A stretch of 5,306 nt of DNA. Origin: an uncultured Flavobacteriales bacterium. GTDB lineage: Bacteria > Bacteroidota > Bacteroidia > Flavobacteriales_D > SKUL01. The stretch is taken from NCBI GenBank assembly GCA_937911795.1, contig CALDPJ010000410.1, positions 1 through 5,306 of the forward strand, given 5' to 3'. Each line of letters begins with the position of its first letter. The stretch's first letter is position 1. Position numbers and translations under genes: made by a program. Shown piece by piece: positions 1 to 5,306 of the stretch. A model generated the notes under the pieces. That model ran no database searches and had not been told where the DNA came from. It saw nothing but the letters and a program-made list of their open reading frames with translations.

Positions 1-2
1 CT

Positions 3-797
3 TTTCGGTTGTTGTCCATGCTGATCGGCTCGGATGGTTTGGATTACCTGAAAACCATTGCCCGGGCCGTTGTCAACCGCGAAGGAATTCTCGATGCTTC
101 CTATTTATGGCGCGGCCATAAACGAAGTGTCGAAAAATCATTAAACCAGGCGTCGCTATTGCTTCCCAATTCACACAGTGAATATAAACGACTGCAGCAG
201 CGTTATCGTTTTGAGAAGGACTATCTCTGCATTCCGAATGCCGTTAGCGATGAGTTTTTTGCAGAAGTGCCTGCCAGCAACGCCAGAAGCGGTGTGATCT
301 GTATTGGACGAATTGAGGTGATTAAGAATCAGCTGAACCTCATTAAAGCGCTGAACGGAACCAATATTCCGCTGAAATTGATCGGTAAACCAGCACCCAA
401 TCACCTCAAATATTTTGAGGAATGCAAAGTACTAGCTGGCACTAACATTCAGTTCCTGGGCCAATTGAGCAAAAATGAGATTATTCAGCAACTAAAACTG
501 GCCAAAGTACACGTATTACCAAGTTTCTTCGAAACCACCGGGTTGAGTTCTCTCGAAGCAGCTGCAATGGGTTGCAATGTGGTCATCACCGCCAGGGGAG
601 ATACCACCGAGTATTTCGAAGATCTGGCGCATTATTGTGAACCAGACAATCCGGAGTCTATTAAAAGGGCCATCGAACAAGCACTTCTCGATCCGGTGAA
701 TCCTGCGCTGAAAGAAAGGATTTTCAACAATTACAGATGGGAGATCACTGCAAAAAAAACCAAAACTGCCTACTTAAAGGTGTTGGAGAAAGAGTAG
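3..797 (+). CDS. GT4-type glycosyltransferase, 5'-truncated by the window edge
   Basis: This is the C-terminal part of a GT-B fold family 4 glycosyltransferase, which moves a sugar from a nucleotide donor to a growing lipid-linked glycan on the cytoplasmic face of the membrane. The frame is open to the left edge with no stop. The TTG at 9 and ATG at 18 are therefore probably internal, and roughly 100 or more N-terminal residues are missing. Numbering from the TTG at 9, residues 51-62 (LLPNSHSEYKRL) form the inter-domain segment seen in this family. The C-terminal Rossmann domain starts near 95 with GR at 100-101 and KN at 106-107, the donor-phosphate region. E175 and E183 form the classic E-x7-E motif in PSFFETTGLSSLEAA. 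Donor and acceptor cannot be read from the sequence. It ends with TAG, 128 bp before the next gene, so it may or may not share a transcript with the genes downstream. Confidence 0.88.
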   Translation, partial: FRLLSMLIGSDGLDYLKTIARAVVNREGILDASYLWRGHKRSVEKSLNQASLLLPNSHSEYKRLQQRYRFEKDYLCIPNAVSDEFFAEVPASNARSGVICIGRIEVIKNQLNLIKALNGTNIPLKLIGKPAPNHLKYFEECKVLAGTNIQFLGQLSKNEIIQQLKLAKVHVLPSFFETTGLSSLEAAAMGCNVVITARGDTTEYFEDLAHYCEPDNPESIKRAIEQALLDPVNPALKERIFNNYRWEITAKKTKTAYLKVLEKE

Positions 798-925
798 TTT
801 TACGTGACAATCGAAACCGGTTAAATTAAATTCTGACGACACTCTTAACGTGCATTGTAAACCAAACGGGAAGTGGTAACTGAAATTCATTTGATTCCTA
901 TTTCTGAATTCCTAAATCCGGTTAT
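798..925. other. Intergenic gap between the two glycosyltransferase genes
   Basis: No coding frame, tRNA or convincing terminator is visible. The gap holds a palindrome AACCGGTT (815-822) followed by an A/T-rich stretch, and a weak 6-bp inverted repeat, AATTCA (884-889) with TGAATT (905-910). The best match to the Bacteroidota -7 element TAnnTTTG is TATTTCTG at 899-906, one mismatch, 20 nt before the ATG. No TTTG lies at the expected -33 distance. A promoter here is possible but unproven. The ATG at 926 has no Shine-Dalgarno sequence, as is usual in this phylum. Confidence 0.4.
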
Positions 926-2029
926 ATGAAAATCGGAATTTTAGGAACCCGCGGTATTCCCAATCACTACGGCGGCTTCGAGCAGTTTGCCGAATACCTG
1001 TCTGTGGGGCTGGTAAAGCGCGGACATGAAGTGGTGGTGTACAACAGCAGTTCACATCCTTTTCAGGAGAAAAAGTATGAGGGTGTTGACATTGTTCATT
1101 GTTATGATCCCGAATCAAAAATCGGTACGGCGGGTCAGTTTGTGTACGATCTGAATTGTATTTTGGATGCCCGAAAACACTCATTCGATGTTCTTCTTCA
1201 ACTGGGCTACACCAGCAGCTCGGTATGGGGGCCACTGCTACCGAAAAAACCGGTAGTTTTTACCAATATGGACGGGCTGGAGTGGAAGAGAAGCAAATAC
1301 AGCAATCGGGTAAAAAGGTTCCTGCACCACGCCGAAAAATGGGCCGTAAAATCCAGCGATGTGCTCATTGCGGATTCGCAGGCAATCCAAACCTATCTTC
1401 AGGAAAAATTCGGTAAACCCTCTGAATTCATTGCCTACGGTGCAGAAATTTTTGATCACCCTGATGAGCAACAACTCGTTCCGTACAACGTGAATCCATT
1501 CGAATATTTTTTGTTGATCGCGCGAATGGAGCCGGAAAACAACATAGAAATGATTCTGCAAGGTTATCAGGAATCCGGTGATAACCGACCGTTTTTGGTA
1601 GTCGGAAAAACGGACACCGTCTTTGGGAAAAAGATGGAAGACCGGTTTTCGACAAACCGGAATATCCGGTTTGTCGGGGGGATCTATAATTCTGTAGCAA
1701 TCGATAATCTCCGACATTATTCACGGCTGTATTTTCACGGTCATACCGTAGGAGGAACCAATCCGTCGTTACTCGAAGCCATGGGCGCCGGCGCTGTAAT
1801 TGCCGCGCACGACAATCCCTTCAACCAGGCGGTGCTGGAGTCGCAGGCTTTGTTTTTTGATTCGGCTGATGGAGTAGCCGAAATAATCCGGAATGTCAAA
1901 GATCGCTCAGAATATTCAGCAATGATTGATATCAACCGGCAAAAAATCAGATCGGAATACAACTGGCATTACATTATCGACCAGTACGAAAAGGTTTTTG
2001 TAACACATCAAAACCGGCTGCGATCATGA
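926..2029 (+). CDS. DUF1972/WchF-like glycosyltransferase (putative rhamnosyltransferase)
   Basis: This 367-residue GT-B glycosyltransferase belongs to the group whose N-terminal domain is called DUF1972; characterised relatives such as WchF are rhamnosyltransferases of capsule and exopolysaccharide synthesis. Residues 1-19 carry the diagnostic N-terminal pattern MKIGILGTRGIP..YGGFE. The acceptor-side domain runs to about 185. The donor domain starts near 194 (LLIARMEPENN, with R200 and N205-N206) and contains GHTVGGTNPSLLEAM at 272-286. In this motif only the second Glu (E284) of E-x7-E is present; the first position is G276, which I recall as normal for this group. Length is typical for the group. 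It starts at ATG 926, where homology to the family N-terminus begins at residue 1, and its TGA overlaps the next start (ATGA, 2026-2029), implying translational coupling. Rhamnose specificity is inferred from relatives only. The gene contains several strong inverted repeats, listed separately. Confidence 0.92.
   Translation: MKIGILGTRGIPNHYGGFEQFAEYLSVGLVKRGHEVVVYNSSSHPFQEKKYEGVDIVHCYDPESKIGTAGQFVYDLNCILDARKHSFDVLLQLGYTSSSVWGPLLPKKPVVFTNMDGLEWKRSKYSNRVKRFLHHAEKWAVKSSDVLIADSQAIQTYLQEKFGKPSEFIAYGAEIFDHPDEQQLVPYNVNPFEYFLLIARMEPENNIEMILQGYQESGDNRPFLVVGKTDTVFGKKMEDRFSTNRNIRFVGGIYNSVAIDNLRHYSRLYFHGHTVGGTNPSLLEAMGAGAVIAAHDNPFNQAVLESQALFFDSADGVAEIIRNVKDRSEYSAMIDINRQKIRSEYNWHYIIDQYEKVFVTHQNRLRS
1238..1260 (+). 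repeat. Terminator-like inverted repeat inside the DUF1972 gene
   Basis: CTACCG (1238-1243) and CGGTAG (1251-1256) form a perfect 6-bp stem around a 7-nt A-rich loop, extendable by one G-T pair. It is followed at once by a run of T (1257-1261). The shape resembles a short intrinsic terminator but lies in frame in coding sequence (codons for LLPKKPVVF), so codon choice may explain it. A weak stem makes efficient termination unlikely. Confidence 0.35.
1562..1586 (+). repeat. 8-bp perfect inverted repeat inside the DUF1972 gene
   Basis: GGTTATCA (1562-1569) is exactly complementary to TGATAACC (1579-1586), with a 9-nt loop. The 3' arm overlaps a second possible stem, CCGAC (1585-1589) with GTCGG (1601-1605). 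It lies about 60 nt upstream of the stronger 12-bp repeat in the same gene. No function is known to me. Confidence 0.5.
1642..1676 (+). repeat. 12-bp perfect inverted repeat with an alternative overlapping hairpin
   Basis: CGACAAACCGGA (1650-1661) and TCCGGTTTGTCG (1665-1676) are perfect reverse complements separated by only ATA, a very stable hairpin in RNA. An upstream CCGGTTT (1642-1648) can instead pair with AAACCGG (1654-1660) around a 5-nt loop, so the two hairpins exclude each other. It lies in the donor domain of the DUF1972 glycosyltransferase, around residues 239-250. It is not followed by a T run on either strand, so it is not an ordinary intrinsic terminator. Confidence 0.7.
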
Positions 2030-3318
2030 AGTTATTTGAACCTTTATTCACCGACCGTAGGACCGGTTTTTATACCATTGCACTGGCACTGGTAGTGGCG
2101 AGTTTGTTTGTCGCCCGCCTTAGTTCTACCGTGCCGCTCAATACAGTAGCCATTATCTTGTTGGCCCTGGCTTGGTTGGCCGAAGGTAGTTTCAAAACTA
2201 AGTTTCGCACTTTTAAAAAGTTTTGGGTGTGGCCTCCGGTGATACTTTTTCTGCTCTATTTAGTCGGGGTAATTTATTCAGAAAATCAGCAGGCGGCGTG
2301 GTCATCGGTAGAGCTTAAGCTTTCGTTGGTAATGGCTCCGCTGTTGATTGCAGGATCTTCATCTTTCCGGAAGCAGCACCTCTCCTGGTCGGTTTTTGTA
2401 TTTATCTGGGCCGCAGTAATAACGATGTGTTTCGCGTATATCCTGGCGCTCATGAACGGATTGCAGGGGGATTTTTCGGGCGGTTGGATCGAGATGGTGA
2501 CCTACGAAAATCTGACGCGGTCTATATCGTTTCAGCCGATTTACCTTTCATTTTATCTGGTGTTTGCGTTTTTCGGATTGATTGCTTTACATCTGAATGA
2601 ATCCTTCCGCGATCAATTGTTTTACCGGAACAAATATGCAACCTATCCGGTTCTGGCATTTTTGTTTGTAGGAATCATCATGCTCAGTTCACGCATGGAA
2701 GTACTGGTTTTGTTCGCAACCGGGGCGGCACTGATTTTATTTTTCCTGCCGTCAAAAAAACAACGAAGAAAATACGGTTTACTGTTAATGGCCCTTGCGG
2801 TAACTGCGGTTGGATTGATTTTAAGCAGCGCGGAAAACCGACAGCGGTTTACAGAAATGATCGACATCAGTTCGGATTATACGGAAAATCAATACGGTGG
2901 TCGGTCAATCCGGCTGCACAAGTGGAAAAATGCACTGGAGCGATGGTCACAGGATCCGGTATTGGGAGTGGGGACAGGCGATCTTCAGGAAGAACTCGAT
3001 AAAACCTACGCCAAAAATAATTTCGACCTGGCATTGCAGTACAGCTTCAACCCACACAATCAGTATGTCGAAACTTTGCTGACACTCGGAATCCCGGGTT
3101 TTGTCATGCTGCTGATCTGGTTGTGGGGAATTTGCCTGCTGGGGTGGCGGTATAAAAACTGGCTGCTCTTTGCTTTCGGTCTCATCGTTTCGCTCAGTAT
3201 TCTAACCGAAAGTATGCTCGAACGACAATGGGGGATAGTGTTCATTGCCTTTTTCTCGGTAATATTGATGCGGTATTATTGTGAAACAGATCGTGAATCA
3301 TTCGAAATAAAACCTTGA
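2026..3318 (+). CDS. O-antigen ligase/polymerase (Wzy_C) family membrane protein
   Basis: This 430-residue polytopic inner-membrane protein belongs to the O-antigen ligase/Wzy superfamily (Wzy_C, PF04932), which joins undecaprenyl-linked glycans on the periplasmic side, either polymerising repeat units or ligating chains to an acceptor. About 12 hydrophobic spans are visible, near residues 15-30, 39-53, 69-83, 96-110, 119-142, 173-190, 207-220, 224-241, 250-267, 352-374, 378-392 and 401-416. A long loop at about 268-351 carries the family features: GGRSIRLHKW (291-300), PVLGVGTGD (311-319) and NPHNQYVETLLTLGIPG (342-358). H344 sits in the conserved HN-x-Y position, the proposed active-site region in WaaL-type enzymes. 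The SSRM at 221-224 is also a common family motif. The start ATG overlaps the preceding stop by 4 nt, and the stop overlaps the next start by 4 nt. Neighbouring glycosyltransferases and an initiating transferase favour a polymerase (Wzy) role, but sequence alone does not separate Wzy from WaaL. Confidence 0.88.
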   Translation: MKLFEPLFTDRRTGFYTIALALVVASLFVARLSSTVPLNTVAIILLALAWLAEGSFKTKFRTFKKFWVWPPVILFLLYLVGVIYSENQQAAWSSVELKLSLVMAPLLIAGSSSFRKQHLSWSVFVFIWAAVITMCFAYILALMNGLQGDFSGGWIEMVTYENLTRSISFQPIYLSFYLVFAFFGLIALHLNESFRDQLFYRNKYATYPVLAFLFVGIIMLSSRMEVLVLFATGAALILFFLPSKKQRRKYGLLLMALAVTAVGLILSSAENRQRFTEMIDISSDYTENQYGGRSIRLHKWKNALERWSQDPVLGVGTGDLQEELDKTYAKNNFDLALQYSFNPHNQYVETLLTLGIPGFVMLLIWLWGICLLGWRYKNWLLFAFGLIVSLSILTESMLERQWGIVFIAFFSVILMRYYCETDRESFEIKP

Positions 3319-4679
3319 ACCAAAACTTCACATATATATTGCTACTCTACACAAGGATAACAAACTATATTGTGTTAAATCTTGTGTTTATTATAGCGGT
3401 TGTCAGTCGTTTTCAGGGTGACTGGCCGGTGGTGTTCAGCAACAACAATTACATTGCTCTATTGCTTTATGTCAACCTCATCTGGATTATTACTTCAAAT
3501 CTTTTAAGCTATTACAAACCTGCCCGAATCAGTATAAAATGGCAGCGCCGGTTGCTGATCTTTCTTCAATTGGCTTTGCTGCATCTGGTTTTGGTGCTGG
3601 CCTTTAATGGATTAATCAAAACCTATTATTCGCGTCTTTTCCTGATCTATTTCTATATTCAGTTTTTTATTCTGATCCCGCTCACAGAGTTGCTGGTCCG
3701 GCGTTTTATTGGTTGGTATCAAAAACAAAAAGGAATCACACTTCGGATCGTATTCGCTGGGCAGGGTAAAACGCCAGGTGAGTTGGCTCATTATTTTAAT
3801 AATATTGAAAATGATGTTCATCAGCGGGAGGTTATTCAACTGAATGGAGCAGCAGAGAATCTTTTGGATCAGGTTCGCGGATTGCACGAGGTGCGGCCTG
3901 TTAACGAGTTGTATTGCAGTGCGTCAACTGTTCCGGAGCCGGTTCTGATGCAGCTCGGCAATTTCTGCGAAAACAACCTGATCAGGGTTCGGCTCATAAT
4001 GGATTATCCGAAGTGGGAGACAAAACCGCTCGAGGTGGTCCATTTCGATTCAATACCAGTGATCAATATTCCGGTGACGCCGCTCGACGAACCAGGTAAT
4101 AAACTAACCAAGCGTATTTTCGATGTAGTGTTTTCATTGCTGGTAATTGTACTGGTCCTTTCATGGCTATTTCCTGTAATAGCCGTTCTAATAAAATTAT
4201 CATCCAGAGGTCCGGTTATATTCAAACAGAAAAGAACCGGGCTTGATAACCGTCAATTCGATTGCTGGAAATTCCGTTCGATGCGACCAAATAAAACGGC
4301 AGATCTTGTACAGGCGTCACAAAATGATCCGCGCATTACCTCAGTGGGTCGTTTTTTAAGGAAAACATCACTCGACGAGTTGCCGCAATTTTTCAATGTT
4401 CTTCGCGGAGAGATGTCTGTAGTGGGACCCCGGCCGCATATGCTGAAACACACCGAGGAATATGCCAGCAGGGTGGGGCACTTTATGCAACGTCATGCAA
4501 TCCGTCCAGGAGTCACCGGCCTTGCCCAGGTAAAAGGTTACCGTGGGGAAATCACCCATTTTGAGCACCTCTCTAACCGTGTGAAATACGATCGGTTTTA
4601 TGTCGAAAACTGGTCCCTGTTGCTGGATGTAAAAATTATAATTCTCACCATTATATCCGTTTTTAAAAAACACCCTTAA
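3315..4679 (+). CDS. WcaJ-like polyprenyl-phosphate sugar-1-phosphate transferase (initiating enzyme)
   Basis: This enzyme transfers a hexose-1-phosphate, often glucose-1-phosphate from UDP-glucose, to undecaprenyl phosphate, the first step of repeat-unit assembly at the inner membrane. It has 454 residues in the usual order: four N-terminal membrane spans (about 17-31, 45-62, 80-98, 106-124), a CoA-binding-like Rossmann domain (about 143-250, GQGKTPGEL at 149-157), a hydrophobic re-entrant segment (267-292), and the catalytic bacterial sugar transferase domain (PF02397). The last shows KQKRTG (304-309), WKFRSM (318-323), the catalytic Asp-Glu D354-E355 in SLDELPQ, SVVGPRPH (368-375) and RPGVTGLAQV (397-406). 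All key motifs are intact. The start is TTG at 3315, overlapping the previous stop as TTGA. An in-frame stop at 3294-3296 limits extension, and the first internal Met is residue 212, so a non-ATG start is required. TTG 3339 and GTG 3372 are less likely alternatives. The sugar is inferred, not shown. Confidence 0.94.
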   Translation: MNQNFTYILLLYTRITNYIVLNLVFIIAVVSRFQGDWPVVFSNNNYIALLLYVNLIWIITSNLLSYYKPARISIKWQRRLLIFLQLALLHLVLVLAFNGLIKTYYSRLFLIYFYIQFFILIPLTELLVRRFIGWYQKQKGITLRIVFAGQGKTPGELAHYFNNIENDVHQREVIQLNGAAENLLDQVRGLHEVRPVNELYCSASTVPEPVLMQLGNFCENNLIRVRLIMDYPKWETKPLEVVHFDSIPVINIPVTPLDEPGNKLTKRIFDVVFSLLVIVLVLSWLFPVIAVLIKLSSRGPVIFKQKRTGLDNRQFDCWKFRSMRPNKTADLVQASQNDPRITSVGRFLRKTSLDELPQFFNVLRGEMSVVGPRPHMLKHTEEYASRVGHFMQRHAIRPGVTGLAQVKGYRGEITHFEHLSNRVKYDRFYVENWSLLLDVKIIILTIISVFKKHP

Positions 4680-4690
4680 TATTTTAGGGT
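4672..4690. repeat. Short inverted repeat spanning the phosphotransferase stop codon
   Basis: ACCCT (4672-4676) pairs with AGGGT (4686-4690); after one mismatch, two more A-T pairs leave a 3-nt loop. The TAA stop (4677-4679) lies inside. On the + strand it is preceded by A6 (4665-4670) and has no T run after it, so it is a poor terminator for the polysaccharide genes. Read on the - strand the hairpin is followed by GTTTTTT, which is terminator-like, but no - strand gene is visible in the window. It could be a weak transcript-end structure or chance. Confidence 0.3.
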
Positions 4691-4693
4691 TAC

Positions 4694-4701
4694 TAACTTT
4701 G
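4694..4701 (+). promoter_or_regulatory. Bacteroidota-type -7 promoter element before gcvT
   Basis: TAACTTTG matches the Bacteroidota primary sigma-factor -7 consensus TAnnTTTG at every defined base. It ends 20 nt before the gcvT ATG, which predicts a transcription start near 4706-4708 and a leader of about 15 nt. No TTTG is found at the usual -33 spacing (that position reads CACC), so the promoter is only half-supported. Its position in the 42-bp gap suggests gcvT is transcribed independently of the polysaccharide genes. Confidence 0.6.
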
Positions 4702-4721
4702 TGATTACATTTTATACTATT

Positions 4722-5306
4722 ATGAAAAAAACTGCACTAAACGAAATTCACCATAAATCCGGAGCAAAAATGATCCCCTTTGCAGGGTATGAGATGCCGG
4801 TATCCTATAGAAGTTTAAATGAAGAACACCTGGCGGTAAGAAACAGCGTGGGAATATTTGATGTTTCTCACATGGGTCAGATTTTTATTACAGGGCCGGG
4901 ATCCCTGGGTTTAATCCAGTACGTCACTACTAATGATGCTTCCAAATTGTCTGATAAAAAGGTGCAATATACCTGTATGCCTAATGGGAATGGCGGTATC
5001 ATAGATGATTTACTGGTGTACAGGCTTGGGCCGGAAAATTATATGCTGGTGGTAAATGCCTCCAACATTGAGAAAGATTTTAACTGGATTAATATGCACA
5101 GTACCTTTGGTGCAAGGGTGGAGAATTTATCAGATGCATTTTCTCTTTTTGCAGTGCAGGGTCCAAACGCAGTGAATACCTTAAAAGATCTGACTGACCT
5201 GGATCTTGAGGGAATGCCTTATTATTCTTTCGATATAGGAACCTTTGCCGGAAAAGAGGAAGTGATAATATCCGCCACAGGGTATACCGGGGCAGGAGGT
5301 TTTGAG
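4722..5306 (+). CDS. gcvT: Aminomethyltransferase, glycine cleavage system T protein (3'-truncated)
   Basis: GcvT takes the aminomethyl group from the lipoyl arm of the H protein, passes the methylene group to tetrahydrofolate to give 5,10-methylene-THF, and releases ammonia. It is a cytosolic part of the glycine cleavage system. The window holds the first 195 codons of a protein that is normally about 360 residues; the frame is open to the right edge. Visible family features are HHKSGAKMIPFAGYEMPV (10-27), VGIFDVSHMG (43-52), GGIIDDLLVYR (91-101) with the conserved acidic pair D95-D96 of the folate/active site, VVNASN (110-115), FAVQGPNA, and GYTGAGGFE at the very end. ATG 4722 gives the standard N-terminus; no Shine-Dalgarno sequence precedes it, only A/T-rich sequence. 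It is unrelated to the polysaccharide genes upstream and marks the boundary of that cluster. Confidence 0.95.
   Translation, partial: MKKTALNEIHHKSGAKMIPFAGYEMPVSYRSLNEEHLAVRNSVGIFDVSHMGQIFITGPGSLGLIQYVTTNDASKLSDKKVQYTCMPNGNGGIIDDLLVYRLGPENYMLVVNASNIEKDFNWINMHSTFGARVENLSDAFSLFAVQGPNAVNTLKDLTDLDLEGMPYYSFDIGTFAGKEEVIISATGYTGAGGFE

Noticed and set aside
899..906. TATTTCTG as a promoter for the DUF1972 operon
   Set aside because: It has one mismatch to TAnnTTTG and no TTTG at the -33 position; kept only as a weak possibility in the intergenic entry.
912..1235. Antisense open frame of 107 codons on the - strand
   Set aside because: It overlaps the strongly supported N-terminus of the DUF1972 gene, and its cysteine/proline/histidine-rich product looks like an out-of-frame shadow.
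1156..1416. Out-of-frame + strand open frame of 86 codons with a CAHCG-like segment
   Set aside because: It sits inside the DUF1972 gene in another frame. A single Cys-x2-Cys segment is not enough for a zinc-binding protein.
1238..1717. Antisense open frame of 159 codons on the - strand
   Set aside because: It lies fully inside the DUF1972 glycosyltransferase, whose motifs are clear on the + strand. Its translation shows no recognisable domain.
1640..2070. Direct repeat GACCGGTTTT at 1640-1649 and 2061-2070
   Set aside because: A 10-mer repeated once is expected by chance in 5 kb, more so given the CCGG-rich composition.
2624..2651. Inverted repeat ACCGGA / TCCGGT in the Wzy_C gene, and AAACCG / CGGTTT at 2835-2850
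   Set aside because: Only 6-bp stems, readily explained by the abundance of CCGG and CGGTTT words.
4368..4673. Antisense open frame of 101 codons opposite the sugar transferase catalytic domain
   Set aside because: The + strand encodes the conserved SLDELPQ, GPRPH and RPGVTGL motifs here; the antisense product has no family features.
1..5306. Search for CRISPR repeats, transposase genes, terminal repeats, tRNA/rRNA or defence genes
   Set aside because: None seen on either strand. Apart from the 128-bp and 42-bp gaps, the window is filled by the five genes described.

Overview
The window reads as the end of a surface- or exopolysaccharide biosynthesis cluster of a Bacteroidota bacterium, followed by the start of an unrelated housekeeping gene. 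The assignment to Bacteroidota rests on three things: protein flavour (a Bacteroidota-style polyprenyl glycosylphosphotransferase and a GcvT with a GYTGAGGFE motif), the lack of Shine-Dalgarno sequences before the starts, and a perfect TAnnTTTG promoter element (TAACTTTG, 4694-4701). I cannot place it below phylum. All five genes are on the + strand.

Layout. 1-797: C-terminal two thirds of a GT4-type glycosyltransferase whose start lies off the left edge. 798-925: 128-bp gap with no gene. 926-2029: a DUF1972/WchF-like glycosyltransferase. 2026-3318: a roughly 12-span membrane protein of the O-antigen ligase/polymerase (Wzy_C) superfamily. 3315-4679: a WcaJ-like initiating sugar-1-phosphate transferase. 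The last three genes are joined by 4-nt stop/start overlaps (ATGA at 2026, TTGA at 3315), so they are almost certainly one translationally coupled unit. 4722-5306: first 195 codons of gcvT, the glycine-cleavage aminomethyltransferase, cut by the right edge and preceded by its own promoter-like element.

How the genes work together (inferred from families). The phosphotransferase loads the first sugar phosphate onto undecaprenyl phosphate at the inner membrane. The two glycosyltransferases extend the repeat unit on the cytoplasmic face. The Wzy_C protein then polymerises or ligates the exported units on the periplasmic side. A flippase, chain-length regulator and export proteins would be expected in the unseen part of the cluster to the left. 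gcvT marks the cluster boundary.

I found no mobile element, CRISPR array, tRNA/rRNA or defence system, and no clearly new biological system. The most unusual signals are at the nucleic-acid level. One is a perfect 12-bp inverted repeat inside the DUF1972 gene whose left arm can instead pair with an upstream copy, so two hairpins exclude each other. A second is an apparent excess of CCGG, and of AACCGG/CCGGTT across 798-4680. A third is that the phosphotransferase must use a non-ATG start, because it has no methionine codon in its first 211 sense codons.
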